Shown here one piece after another: positions 54,595-62,775 of a stretch of DNA of 64,000 nt. Both the position numbers and the translations under genes were made by a program. Below the pieces are notes generated by a model. The model ran no database searches. It had not been told where the DNA came from and saw only the letters and a program-made list of their open reading frames with translations. Every line of letters starts with the position of its first letter. Within the stretch, counting starts at the first letter, position 1. The DNA is from [Clostridium] citroniae WAL-17108. Lineage in GTDB: Bacteria > Bacillota > Clostridia > Lachnospirales > Lachnospiraceae. The stretch is from contig NZ_JH376420.1 of assembly GCF_000233455.1 (NCBI RefSeq), positions 1,311,626 through 1,375,625 of the forward strand, read 5' to 3'.

Positions 54595-55484
54595 AAATCA
54601 CCCCTGCCAATGATCGCCGGATGCGCGTTTTCTATGATTTCCCATTGCTGTCTCGGCGCTGCCTTTACATATCTTTTTCCCATCTCCGGCCTGTAATGCT
54701 GCCCGGAAACCGCCGTCCCAATATAAGCTTCGTTTTTTAGGATATGGGAAACTGCGGCATTGCTCCAGTCCCTTTCCTTTACAGGGGGATCCCTATGATA
54801 TTTTTTACATTGTTTGTAGTCTCCCGGTGTGGGAACACCCTCTGCGTTCAAGATTCTGGCAATCTCAGACCTTCCATCCCCCTCCAGCGCCATACGGAAT
54901 ATCCTTTGAACAATAAACGCAGCTTCGTGGTCGACCAATAATTGATTTCCACATCCGCGGATTTTTTTATATCCATATGGGGTGCCCGCTCCGACATGTT
55001 CACCTGTTTTTCTCTGCTGATAGATGGATTTTTTTATCTTATAAGACTGCTCCTGGCTCATATAGCTATTCATGATGTTTTTAACCGCAATTTCAATTCC
55101 CGGAACCTCATTTTGGAAATCATCAGAGTCAAACTGATCATTGATGGCAATAAACCGTACCCCCAGGGCGGGAAAAATATGTTCCAAGTAATACCCGACC
55201 TCAATATATTCCCTTCCAAATCTGGAAAGGTCCTTCACTATGATACAGGCCGCTTTACCGCCTCTCACTAACTCCAGGACCTTGCAGATTCCAGGCCGTT
55301 CAAAGTTGGTTCCGCTGTATCCATCGTCAACAAATTCCAGTCTGGCATATGTCTGAAGCTGTATATGGTTCTTTATGTACTCATCCTGAATCCTTCTTTG
55401 ATTGGTTATGCTATTGCTCTCATCCCGCCTTTCCACATCTCCTTTTGACAAGCGCAGATAATTGATCAGATACCGTTTATCCAT
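54552..55484 (-). CDS. Serine recombinase, short form (third of the triplet)
   Basis: 310 aa from the ATG at 55484 (MDKRYLINYLRLSKGD), with GGGAGGCGG upstream and overlapping the stop of the previous gene. The N-terminal resolvase domain has the catalytic serine in YLRLSKGD and the arginine region IIVKDLSRFGREYIEVGYYLE. The recombinase DNA-binding domain follows (about 160-280). It lacks the zinc ribbon and coiled coil of the other two, about 250 residues shorter. It may be a natural short partner or a trimmed copy ending close to the element edge. Confidence 0.85.
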   Translation of the reverse strand: MDKRYLINYLRLSKGDVERRDESNSITNQRRIQDEYIKNHIQLQTYARLEFVDDGYSGTNFERPGICKVLELVRGGKAACIIVKDLSRFGREYIEVGYYLEHIFPALGVRFIAINDQFDSDDFQNEVPGIEIAVKNIMNSYMSQEQSYKIKKSIYQQRKTGEHVGAGTPYGYKKIRGCGNQLLVDHEAAFIVQRIFRMALEGDGRSEIARILNAEGVPTPGDYKQCKKYHRDPPVKERDWSNAAVSHILKNEAYIGTAVSGQHYRPEMGKRYVKAAPRQQWEIIENAHPAIIGRGDFQKVQEGFKKTDHT

Positions 55485-57177
55485 GGACCGCCTCCCTGCC
55501 CCGCTCAGACTGGGAAAACGACCTGCAAAAAATGTCCTGGAATGCAAATCTGATTTCTATGTGCGAGGAGTTAATAACAGTTATGTTTGATATAAAACCA
55601 TCTATAAGCTCTTTTGATAACACATTTTCACAAACAGCTTTTTCAAAATATGTCTGCCACCGGTTGATCAACGTCTTCTTTTTTTCTATGTTTTTCATTT
55701 CTTGCCTCATGCTGTCTATCTGTTCATCTGCCCGCCTTTCCTCATTTTCATACTCCTTCTTTGCATAAAGATACTCCTCTTTATCAATAACACCTTGTTT
55801 TAAATCAGAATATAGTTTCCTTCGCTTTTCCATCATCTGACTTTTGATGTTTTCTAAGTTTAAAATCCTTTGGCCGATCCTGTCTGTATCTTTCTTCAGC
55901 CCTATGTCCAGGGCCAAGGCATTTTTTATACGTGCCTTTTCCGTAAAAAGCTCCGTATAATCAGTTAATAATCGTGATATCATCTTCCCCAATGGATCTT
56001 CATTCATATAACACTGTTTGCATATTCCAGCAGTACTCTTATACTTGTACCCTTCACAGCACTGGTAATAATTCCTTTCCCCCTTTCGGTTTAAATAATA
56101 ACTTCTCATCAGGGGCTTTCCACAGCAGCCGCACCTCATCTTCCCCGCATATATATTTTTTTTTCTAGCAGATGCCGATGCTGCTTCCCTTTTTTCACTT
56201 TCTATTTTCCTGGTTTCTAACAATTTCCGGGCCGCATTATATTCGGCCACGGAAATGACTGCCTCATGCCTGTCATAAATTAAGCCCCATTCCTCCTTTG
56301 GAATTTTATGATGGGGAATTCCTTTGTACAGTGAACCATTATGTTTTCGTTTGACCAAACATCCGCAATATGCCGGATTCTCCAAAATCAACCTTACAGT
56401 GGATTTATACCATTTAGACTCTTTTACATGCCGGTTTGACCTGAATAACCCCAAATCACTGAAATGCCGCATGGGAGGCAGGATATGATCTTCATTTAAG
56501 TATTTCGTAATAGCGTAAAGACTGTCACCTTTTAAGTAACGTGTGAATATTTCTCTTACCACATCTGCTGCCGCCTTATCAATAACCAGGAAGCGCTTCT
56601 TTGGATCGTCATTGTTGATCAGATAACCATAGGGAGGCACAGGCCCGTGAAACATCCCTTTTTCACCCAACTTGTCAAATGCCTGACCTACATTTTGAGA
56701 AACCTGTTTCGCATACAAGTCATTTATCAGGTTTTTAAGACGCATCTGAAGCATTTTCTCCTCAAATTCAGGTGCAGCGGTATCTATATCATCATTGATG
56801 GCGATCAACCGGGTATTCAGAAACGGGAATATCTTGGTAATGTAATCTTCTGTGTCAATATAGTTTCTGCCCAGGCGGGAAAGGTCTTTCACAACAATGC
56901 AGTCTATATGGCCTTCCATGATCTCTTTCATCATGTTTTCAAAACCTTCCCGTGAAAAATCCGTTCCGCTTTTGCCGTCATCAATAAACTCCGCAACATA
57001 TATCATATCCGGACACTTGCTGATATACTCCCGGTTAAGAATGCTTTGGTTTTCAATGGAGTTACTTATGTTGCCTGACCGGTCATCATCTGACAGCCGG
57101 CAGTAGGAGCCTGTTCGCCATCGCTTCGGCATTTCCTCATCTTGGGGCATTTTATTTTTTTTACTCTTTCTTGCCAT
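55477..57177 (-). CDS. Large serine recombinase (second of the triplet)
   Basis: 566 aa. Catalytic serine in YCRLSDDDRSGNISNSIENQ, then VKDLSRLGRNYIDTEDYI, the recombinase domain (about 175-300), a zinc ribbon CGCCGKPL...CC...CKQC (about 355-400), and a long coiled coil (about 430-510). This is the layout of TnpX/TndX and phage-type large serine integrases. It cuts both strands at a 2-bp core, here probably GG. The start overlaps the end of the preceding recombinase by 17 bp, so the three are translated as a coupled operon. Confidence 0.92.
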   Translation of the reverse strand: MARKSKKNKMPQDEEMPKRWRTGSYCRLSDDDRSGNISNSIENQSILNREYISKCPDMIYVAEFIDDGKSGTDFSREGFENMMKEIMEGHIDCIVVKDLSRLGRNYIDTEDYITKIFPFLNTRLIAINDDIDTAAPEFEEKMLQMRLKNLINDLYAKQVSQNVGQAFDKLGEKGMFHGPVPPYGYLINNDDPKKRFLVIDKAAADVVREIFTRYLKGDSLYAITKYLNEDHILPPMRHFSDLGLFRSNRHVKESKWYKSTVRLILENPAYCGCLVKRKHNGSLYKGIPHHKIPKEEWGLIYDRHEAVISVAEYNAARKLLETRKIESEKREAASASARKKNIYAGKMRCGCCGKPLMRSYYLNRKGERNYYQCCEGYKYKSTAGICKQCYMNEDPLGKMISRLLTDYTELFTEKARIKNALALDIGLKKDTDRIGQRILNLENIKSQMMEKRRKLYSDLKQGVIDKEEYLYAKKEYENEERRADEQIDSMRQEMKNIEKKKTLINRWQTYFEKAVCENVLSKELIDGFISNITVINSSHIEIRFAFQDIFCRSFSQSERGREAVHG

Positions 57178-58825
57178 GCTCTCCCACCTCCCCTTTTATC
57201 CGCTTTATTGAATCCTCAAACTCATCCCGGCAGTTGAATGTTATTGTAAGAGAATGGCCATCCGATATTTTTATATCTCGGATCAGCAGTGCAAGGATCG
57301 CACGGTCCAATTCTGCTATTCCTCCATGCTGTTTAAACCAGTTGATCCGGCTGATCTGCGTTTTTGCGTTTATAGCAAAACTGTCCAGCTTTTTTTGCAG
57401 GCTCTTGGCTTTTGTTTTTAAATTCCTCTCTTCCGTGCGATATAGCGTTTGAAATTCCCTGTATTCTTCCTCATTTAAAATTCCGCCTTTAAAGTCTTCA
57501 TAGAGACCGCGTGCGGATTGTTTTACCCTCTTTTCCGACTCATGTACAAGTTCTGATTCCTGCTGTATTTGTTCCATTTTATATTTGCTGATTTGATCGC
57601 AATTTAATTTTGATAAAGCCTGTTCCAAATCCAGGATCACGTTCATATACATCTGCAATGTGGCTAAAACCGCTTCACTGAGCACCTTTTCATTGATCCG
57701 ATGGCTGCTGCACCCGCCGTTGTTTTTCCAGCTGCTGCAAATATAATAAATATACTCTTTGGCGCCCTGTATATCTCGTTTCCTGATCATGGGCATTTTG
57801 CAGTCGGCACAATACAGCAACCCTGAAAAGGGATACAGCACCTCCCGTCCGGGCGCTACCCTGGTATCTGTTTCCAGTAAATGCTGAACAATATCAAAAA
57901 CAAATTTGTCAACAACAGGCTGGTGTTTATCATTGCAAACAATCCACTCCTTTCTTGGAACAGCTTTTCTCCTGTTTGTCTTATAGTTTACCTTTTTCAC
58001 CTTTCCCTGCTCTACGACTCCTGTGTATACGCGGTTGGACAAAATACGGGCGATCATATTTTCACTCCACTCCGGCTTGTCTTTGCGCTTGAACGAGGTC
58101 CTAAACCGGCTTCCCGTATATGCCTTATATTCTAACGGGGGCAGGATCCCCTGATCGTTTAAGTGGTCCGCGATGCCCTTCTGGCTCATCCCTTTTATCT
58201 TCATGCAGAATATCTCCGCCACCACCTTTGAAGCATAGGGATCGGGGATCAGCAAATTGGTATTTTCCCTATCCTTTTTATAACCATAGACAGCAAAGGG
58301 GGCGATAAAATCACCTTCCTCACGCTTTACCAGCATATGGCTGCGTATTTTCACAGAAGTGTCCCTGGAATAAGTTTCATTCATCAGATTTTTAAACGGG
58401 ACAATAATATGATCGGACGGCATACGCTCTGCGGCACTGTCATAACCATCGTTAATTGAGATGAAGCGGATTCCCATTTGAGGAAATATCCGTTCAATAT
58501 AGCGGCAGTTTTCCAGATAATCTCTCCCCAGTCTGGAAAAATCCTTTACAATCAAACAATTTATCTTCTCTTTTTTAATCTGGGCCATCATTTTCTGAAA
58601 ACCCGGGCGCTCATAATCCAGCCCGGTATAACCATCATCTGAAAATTCATCTACCAGCAAAATATCCCTGTGATTCTGCAGGAAATTGTGTGCCAGGCCT
58701 CTTTGGTTGGTTATACTGTTACTCTCATCTTTGATTTTTTGCGCGGAGTTTTTGCGGCTAACCTCTAAATCATCCTCTTTAGACAGGCGATAATAAAGAA
58801 ACGCCCGATAGATCGTCTGAAACAT
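57161..58825 (-). CDS. Large serine recombinase (first of the triplet)
   Basis: 554 aa from the ATG at 58825 (MFQTIYRAFLYYRLSKEDD), 8 nt after AGGGG; a GTG nine bases earlier is too close. Catalytic serine in YYRLSKED, VKDFSRLGRDYLENCRYIE, the recombinase domain, a zinc ribbon YCADCKMPM...YYICSSWKNNGGCSSH, and a coiled coil at about 410-480. It is diverged from its two neighbours, so the triplet is not a recent duplication. The small DUF6870-like gene is just upstream. Confidence 0.92.
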   Translation of the reverse strand: MFQTIYRAFLYYRLSKEDDLEVSRKNSAQKIKDESNSITNQRGLAHNFLQNHRDILLVDEFSDDGYTGLDYERPGFQKMMAQIKKEKINCLIVKDFSRLGRDYLENCRYIERIFPQMGIRFISINDGYDSAAERMPSDHIIVPFKNLMNETYSRDTSVKIRSHMLVKREEGDFIAPFAVYGYKKDRENTNLLIPDPYASKVVAEIFCMKIKGMSQKGIADHLNDQGILPPLEYKAYTGSRFRTSFKRKDKPEWSENMIARILSNRVYTGVVEQGKVKKVNYKTNRRKAVPRKEWIVCNDKHQPVVDKFVFDIVQHLLETDTRVAPGREVLYPFSGLLYCADCKMPMIRKRDIQGAKEYIYYICSSWKNNGGCSSHRINEKVLSEAVLATLQMYMNVILDLEQALSKLNCDQISKYKMEQIQQESELVHESEKRVKQSARGLYEDFKGGILNEEEYREFQTLYRTEERNLKTKAKSLQKKLDSFAINAKTQISRINWFKQHGGIAELDRAILALLIRDIKISDGHSLTITFNCRDEFEDSIKRIKGEVGEHGKKE

Positions 58826-58842
58826 AAAAAACACCCCTAAAT

Positions 58843-59079
58843 CTACAGCATTTTGTTTTTTAGGTATTGGATCACACCATCCTCAAACGTATATTCCGTA
58901 TCGGAAAACCGGACCGTAACGACCGTGTCTCTGCATTTAAAACAATACGGATTCCCGATTTTTTGTATAAAATCCTGTATTTTTGCATCCTGGGGCATTG
59001 ATCGGTCAATGTCCACAGATAATATATCTGCCAGGCTATTGTTATCCGCTGCAGTCTCATTGCTTTTGTCAACATTCAT
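58843..59079 (-). CDS. Small DUF6870-like protein
   Basis: 78 aa from the ATG at 59079 (MNVDKSNETA), with AAGGA upstream. The conserved core is KIQDFIQKIGNPYCFKCRDTVVTVRFSDTEYTFEDGVIQYLKN. I recall this from small proteins encoded next to serine recombinases in Lachnospiraceae transposons. It probably helps the recombinases or regulates the element, but this is unproven. It is the first gene of the recombinase operon. Confidence 0.65.
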   Translation of the reverse strand: MNVDKSNETAADNNSLADILSVDIDRSMPQDAKIQDFIQKIGNPYCFKCRDTVVTVRFSDTEYTFEDGVIQYLKNKML

Positions 59080-59401
59080 CTGCATTTCCTTCTCAAAATA
59101 CCATTTATCCATTATATGATTTTTAATCATTGTCCTATAACAGCATTTCATGCCAGTTAACATTTTATGGAGGCATCCTTCCGTCATTAAGGCGGACGGT
59201 AGCCTCCATAAATCTCCAGCTGGTTGAGAGCCGTTAAGAAACTGTTAAATTCTTGAAATCACCCTATTTTTCTGTTAATATTATTTATATAACTATAATT
59301 TAGTGTTTTATTTGTTATATTCTAGCAAAATCTAACAATTACTGCATATCACTTGAAGGAAATCTTGATGGAGGATTATTACGACAGATCACAAGGAGGT
59401 T
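59080..59401. other. Divergent regulatory gap inside the element
   Basis: Between the recombinase operon and the LysR unit. It contains a strong hairpin at 59166-59220 (TATGGAGGC / GCCTCCATA, with inner CCGTC / GACGG). That lies just upstream of the recombinase operon start and could be a recombinase or regulator site. The AT-rich part from 59260 to 59350 probably holds both promoters. No gene is seen. Confidence 0.5.
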
Positions 59402-59449
59402 ATGATGTTTTGCCTTTATAAACATCATGTAAATAAGTATGAATGTTGA
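59402..59449 (+). CDS. 15-codon leader peptide before the LysR gene
   Basis: ATG-ATG start 2 nt after a perfect AAGGAGGT site, reading MMFCLYKHHVNKYEC and stopping at 59449, ten bases inside the LysR gene. The LysR start (59439) has no ribosome site of its own. A perfect 9-bp hairpin (ATGATGTTT 59402-59410 / AAACATCAT 59420-59428) covers the leader start. Translation of LysR is therefore probably coupled to this leader and sensitive to the hairpin. Confidence 0.5.
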   Translation: MMFCLYKHHVNKYEC

Positions 59450-60350
59450 GTATTATAAAAATTTTATAATGATTGCAGATTATGGAACACTGACCCAAAC
59501 CTCAAAAGAATTACATATCGTACGTTCTGCGCTGTCTAATCAGGTAAAGCTATTGGAAGAAGAATATAATGCACCACTTTTTATCAGGAAATCAAAAAGA
59601 TTGGAATTAACGGAATCGGGTAAAATTCTATATTCAATTGCAAAACAGATCATACGCCATGAAGAAACTGCCCACAGAGATATTGATTGCCTATTAAACG
59701 GTGTGGCCGGAACGGTAAGGATCGGACTTACCATGGCGCATCCTGATTTTGTGCTTAATAATATACTGACAAATTTTAAAGTCGCCCATCCACGGATCGG
59801 ATACAGTATCTTTGAACGGCCGTCTGAGGAGATCACAGAGCTTTTAGTACAGAATAAGATCGATGTGGGCTTTGTCAGACAACAGAAGGCCCTGCCCCCG
59901 TTAGTCAGGAAAGAATTGGTGATCAAACAGAAATTTCATGTCTGCTGCGCAAAAGGCAACCCATGGATATCAGAAGATGTTGATACGGTATCTATACGGG
60001 ATTTAGATAATATCCCTCTTGCTATCCCCAGAACCTTTGAAAATGTTTTACAGCTATCCTTTCAAAAGCTTGGGGTTCATCCGAACATTGCCTGTGTATC
60101 AGGCTCAAGGCTCTATACTGTCATGCTGGCCCAGGCCATGGCAGGGATTGGGATCGTCTGCATATCTGATGTAAAAGACCTGGCGGCACAAGATGTCTTT
60201 GTGCGCCCTCTTGTAGACATTGAAGGAGAAGAAAGCGGAAATGTCAGCGCAGACCGGTATGTGATCGTATCAACCGAGTATCCGTTATCATCTGCTACCG
60301 CGCATTTTATTAGTTTTTGCAGGGAAAATATACCATATTTTTTTCAATAA
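59439..60350 (+). CDS. LysR family transcriptional regulator (element cargo)
   Basis: 303 aa. The helix-turn-helix is NFIMIADYGTLTQTSKELHIVRSALSNQVKLLEEEYNAPLFIRKSKRLELTESG, and the effector domain begins GTVRIGLTMAHPDFV. It lies upstream of, and co-oriented with, the SLC13-type permease and likely controls it. The leader peptide and hairpin described at 59402 sit over its translation start. A terminator follows immediately (60364-60390). Confidence 0.9.
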   Translation: MNVEYYKNFIMIADYGTLTQTSKELHIVRSALSNQVKLLEEEYNAPLFIRKSKRLELTESGKILYSIAKQIIRHEETAHRDIDCLLNGVAGTVRIGLTMAHPDFVLNNILTNFKVAHPRIGYSIFERPSEEITELLVQNKIDVGFVRQQKALPPLVRKELVIKQKFHVCCAKGNPWISEDVDTVSIRDLDNIPLAIPRTFENVLQLSFQKLGVHPNIACVSGSRLYTVMLAQAMAGIGIVCISDVKDLAAQDVFVRPLVDIEGEESGNVSADRYVIVSTEYPLSSATAHFISFCRENIPYFFQ

Positions 60351-60363
60351 ATACAGCTCAACT

Positions 60364-60390
60364 AAAGGCAATGTTTAATTGCCTTTTTTT
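60364..60390 (+). terminator. Terminator of the LysR gene
   Basis: Perfect stem AAAGGCAAT (60364-60372) / ATTGCCTTT (60378-60386), 5-nt loop, then TTTT. Confidence 0.9.
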
Positions 60391-60873
60391 GACGTCACTT
60401 TTTTAGATACAATGTGTCTAAATTTTCTGCTTTTTTTTCAATTTTATTAGTGTTATTATCTAGTAGTAAATAAATTTTCAAGAGTTGTTTAATGGAAGTG
60501 TCAAATTTTATTGAAAGGAGGAGTTTGTTTCTGGAAAATATCATACCAAGCTTAAGGATGATCCGAAAGGGGAGATTCCGGATCATCCGTAGGTTGCCGA
60601 TCAGGAAATGTACCGCTGCTTTATGGCAAATATGGGAAAAAAGACGGTTAACCTGCAAAGAAAAATGAGAGTGTTATTTCCAGAAATACAATCTTATGTT
60701 GATTGATGCTTCATAAGTACCATGGTACATAATGCAATTAAAAGATCAGCCATTTATCCTGAGGATCTGACTGATCCATCTTGACAAATGTACAAGAGGA
60801 TAAATCCAGGTCGATCCCTGTTTTACGTCAAGGCCTGATCAAATAGTTAAGACAATAAGAGGAGGGTTATGCT
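60391..60873 (+). pseudogene. Gap with a probable decayed gene fragment
   Basis: In one plus frame 60527-60706 reads VSGKYHTKLKDDPKGEIPDHP, a TAG at 60590, then VADQEMYRCFMANMGKKTVNLQRKM...SYVD and a stop. The composition is protein-like, and AAAGGAGGAG lies just before it, but there is no good start and one internal stop. It is possibly what remains of an enzyme gene that once accompanied the permease. The rest of the gap is the permease leader and promoter region. I do not recognise the family. Confidence 0.35.
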
Positions 60874-62112
60874 ATGTCTGTACAAGCAACTATCGCCTGC
60901 GTAGTATTTGTTATCACTATCTTACTTTTAGTTTTCAAACCAATACCCATTATTATCACCGGAGCATTGGTTCCCACCGTTCTTGCGCTTTTTGGAATCA
61001 TTAAGGCGGACACTGCCTTTGCTGATTTCACCAACTCCACATCCATTTTTATGATCTGTTTCTGTATCATTGGTTCTGCATTTTTTAAGACAGGGCTTGC
61101 TGATTTTCTTGGCACAAAGATTATCGGGGTTTTGGGTAAAAATGAAAAAGGCCTGCTTGCAGGAACCGGTATTGTGGCTGGCGGTATTTCTGCATTCCTG
61201 AATGATACTGGTTCCACAGCCTGTATGATGCCAATTGTTAGCTCCATGGCTGAGAAGGCCGGCATTAAAAGGTCAAGACTTTTACTTGCGCTTTCCTATT
61301 TTGCCTCACTGGGCGGATGTATCACGCTTGCAGGTACTACGCCCCACATTGTTGCAAACGGTATTTTAAAGGATAACGGACTTCGCGAGTTTGGCTTTTT
61401 CGAGTACTCACTGATTGGTGTTCCCTTACTGATCGTTGGTATCTTATACATGATGTTTATCGGCGTTAAGCTGCTTCCAAACAGGGATATCAATGTCACC
61501 GTGGATGGGACAAAAGATTACAATCTGAAAAAGATGCCTTACTGTGCAGCTATTTTCGTATTTACAATTCTTGCAATGGCAACCGAAGTTATTCCGATCA
61601 TGCTGGCTGGTGTTATCGGCTCTGTGCTTGTTGTTTTAACAGGATGTATTACCATGGATGAGGCTATTAAGGCAATCCCGGTTTCTTCCGTATTCCTTGT
61701 GGGAGGCGTTTTCCCAATTAGTAAGGCACTTGTCAGCACAGGAGCAGCTGAATTTTTTGTAACCCAGTTATCACCTGTTCTTGCAGGCTTCTCTCCCATC
61801 GCACTGCTTGGCGGTATTGCTGCCCTTCAGCTGCTGATCACTCAGTTCCTGATGAACTCCTCTGCAACTGTACTGGTTCTTCCAATTGCCCTTATGCTTT
61901 GCCAGGCAGCTGGAATCAATCCTCTTGCAGGCGCAATGGTTGTCAGCATCTGTGCATCCGGTGTGTTCGCATCCCCATTTGGCGCTGGAAATAACCTGAT
62001 CGTTATGGAAGCCGGCGGATATACCATCCAGGACTTCGTAAAGTGTGGTCTTCCGTTAGTAGTTCTTTTTGGAATCGTAACAACCGTTCTTTGTGCGGTC
62101 ATTTATCTGTAA
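60874..62112 (+). CDS. SLC13/ArsB-NhaD superfamily permease (element cargo)
   Basis: 412 aa with about eleven membrane segments and the two-fold repeat of the ion-transporter superfamily. The first half has ISAFLNDTGSTACMMPIVSSMAEK and LGGCITLAGTTPHIVANGI; the second half has LITQFLMNSSATVLVLPIALMLCQ and FASPFGAGNNLIVMEAGGY. The SxT/N-type hairpin loops fit SLC13/CitMHS carriers, which move di- or tricarboxylates or sulfate with sodium. The substrate is unknown. AGGAGGG precedes the start; a UUCG-capped terminator follows. Confidence 0.85.
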   Translation: MSVQATIACVVFVITILLLVFKPIPIIITGALVPTVLALFGIIKADTAFADFTNSTSIFMICFCIIGSAFFKTGLADFLGTKIIGVLGKNEKGLLAGTGIVAGGISAFLNDTGSTACMMPIVSSMAEKAGIKRSRLLLALSYFASLGGCITLAGTTPHIVANGILKDNGLREFGFFEYSLIGVPLLIVGILYMMFIGVKLLPNRDINVTVDGTKDYNLKKMPYCAAIFVFTILAMATEVIPIMLAGVIGSVLVVLTGCITMDEAIKAIPVSSVFLVGGVFPISKALVSTGAAEFFVTQLSPVLAGFSPIALLGGIAALQLLITQFLMNSSATVLVLPIALMLCQAAGINPLAGAMVVSICASGVFASPFGAGNNLIVMEAGGYTIQDFVKCGLPLVVLFGIVTTVLCAVIYL

Positions 62113-62185
62113 TTCCCTTTTGTGGTTTACCTGGTTAGCCGCATAATGAACAATAAGATAGATAAGATATGAGAGACACAATAGA

Positions 62186-62217
62186 CAACAGGCTCTTCGG
62201 AGCCTGTTGCTTTGCTT
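62186..62217 (+). terminator. Terminator with UUCG tetraloop
   Basis: CAACAGGCTC (62186-62195), loop TTCG, GAGCCTGTTG (62200-62209), then CTTTGCTTT. It ends the SLC13 gene near the right edge of the element. Confidence 0.9.
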
Positions 62218-62302
62218 TGGGGCACTTGCCGGATTATATAGCAAGTACTTTCTGAAAGGGAATCAGAGGCTATACTTGTCCAGTCGCTTCAGCCCTATTA
62301 TA

Positions 62303-62316
62303 ACACCATCAGGTGA
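62303..62316. other. attR of the serine-recombinase element
   Basis: ACACCATCA (62303-62311) then the GG core and TGA of the permease gene. Together with attL this predicts a circular junction ACACCATCA-GG-TGATGGTGT, a perfect inverted repeat around GG. Confidence 0.85.
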
Positions 62317-62479
62317 ATTCCTATCCGCCAAAGCAGGCCTGGGATATCTCATCACCTATGGATCACAGACCTTTGCCATGACAATGGTGGTTACCTCCAT
62401 TGTGATCCTGTGCATTGTGTCAGGAGTATTGTACCAGATCATTGCATTAGCAGAAAAAAAGATCAACACCAGTAAGTAG
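62312..62479 (+). pseudogene. NitT/TauT-type ABC permease, 3' part
   Basis: In frame from GGT GAA: GEFLSAKAGLGYLITYGSQTF, a final membrane segment (VVTSIVILCIVSGVLYQIIAL) and the stop at 62479. This is the conserved C-terminal block of SsuC/TauC permeases and exactly what is missing from the gene at 53788. The upstream in-frame residues belong to the element. Confidence 0.93.
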
Positions 62480-62775
62480 GCAAGATTTCCACGCATTGGA
62501 ACAAGTCCTCTGCTGTGGCGAAGATCCTAACACCCTGGATTATTGATGCTATGGGCTGTCATTCCAGCTGATCCATTCCGCTGAAGTGGCAGCCTGTTTT
62601 TAATGGACACGTGTGTTCTGTTAGGAACCCCTTTTACAGGATGATCTTCTCCAGAAGGGGTTCACGGGAGGAATCCTTCCGCCACAGTAATTCCTCCATG
62701 GAAAAATGGGAAAACCCATAATTTGGATTTTCCCACATGATCAGACTATCTATTTAAAATGTTCATTGCACAGGT
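62480..62775. other. Non-coding spacer with two hairpins
   Basis: Hairpin GAACCCCTT 62625-62633 / AAGGGGTTC 62655-62663 (perfect, 9 bp) and a second, TGGGAAAA 62707-62714 / TTTTCCCA 62728-62735. On the minus strand the second is followed by TTTTTCC and is probably the terminator of the collagen-like gene. No gene seen. Confidence 0.65.

Larger units (their letters stand above)
54475..62311. mobile_element. 7.84-kb serine-recombinase element with LysR/SLC13 cargo
   Basis: Bounded by inverted 9-bp ends TGATGGTGT (54477-54485) and ACACCATCA (62303-62311), with GG at both junctions (54475-54476 and 62312-62313). Deleting one GG plus the interior rejoins the two halves of an ABC permease in frame. 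The content is three large serine recombinases and a small gene on the minus strand, and a LysR regulator and SLC13-type permease on the plus strand. There is no relaxase, coupling protein or resistance gene, so it is mobilisable only by excision/integration or in trans. Confidence 0.9.

Noticed and set aside
60395..60658. 87-codon minus-strand frame in the element
   Set aside because: It starts opposite a terminator, is very basic and hydrophobic by composition, and lacks a ribosome site.
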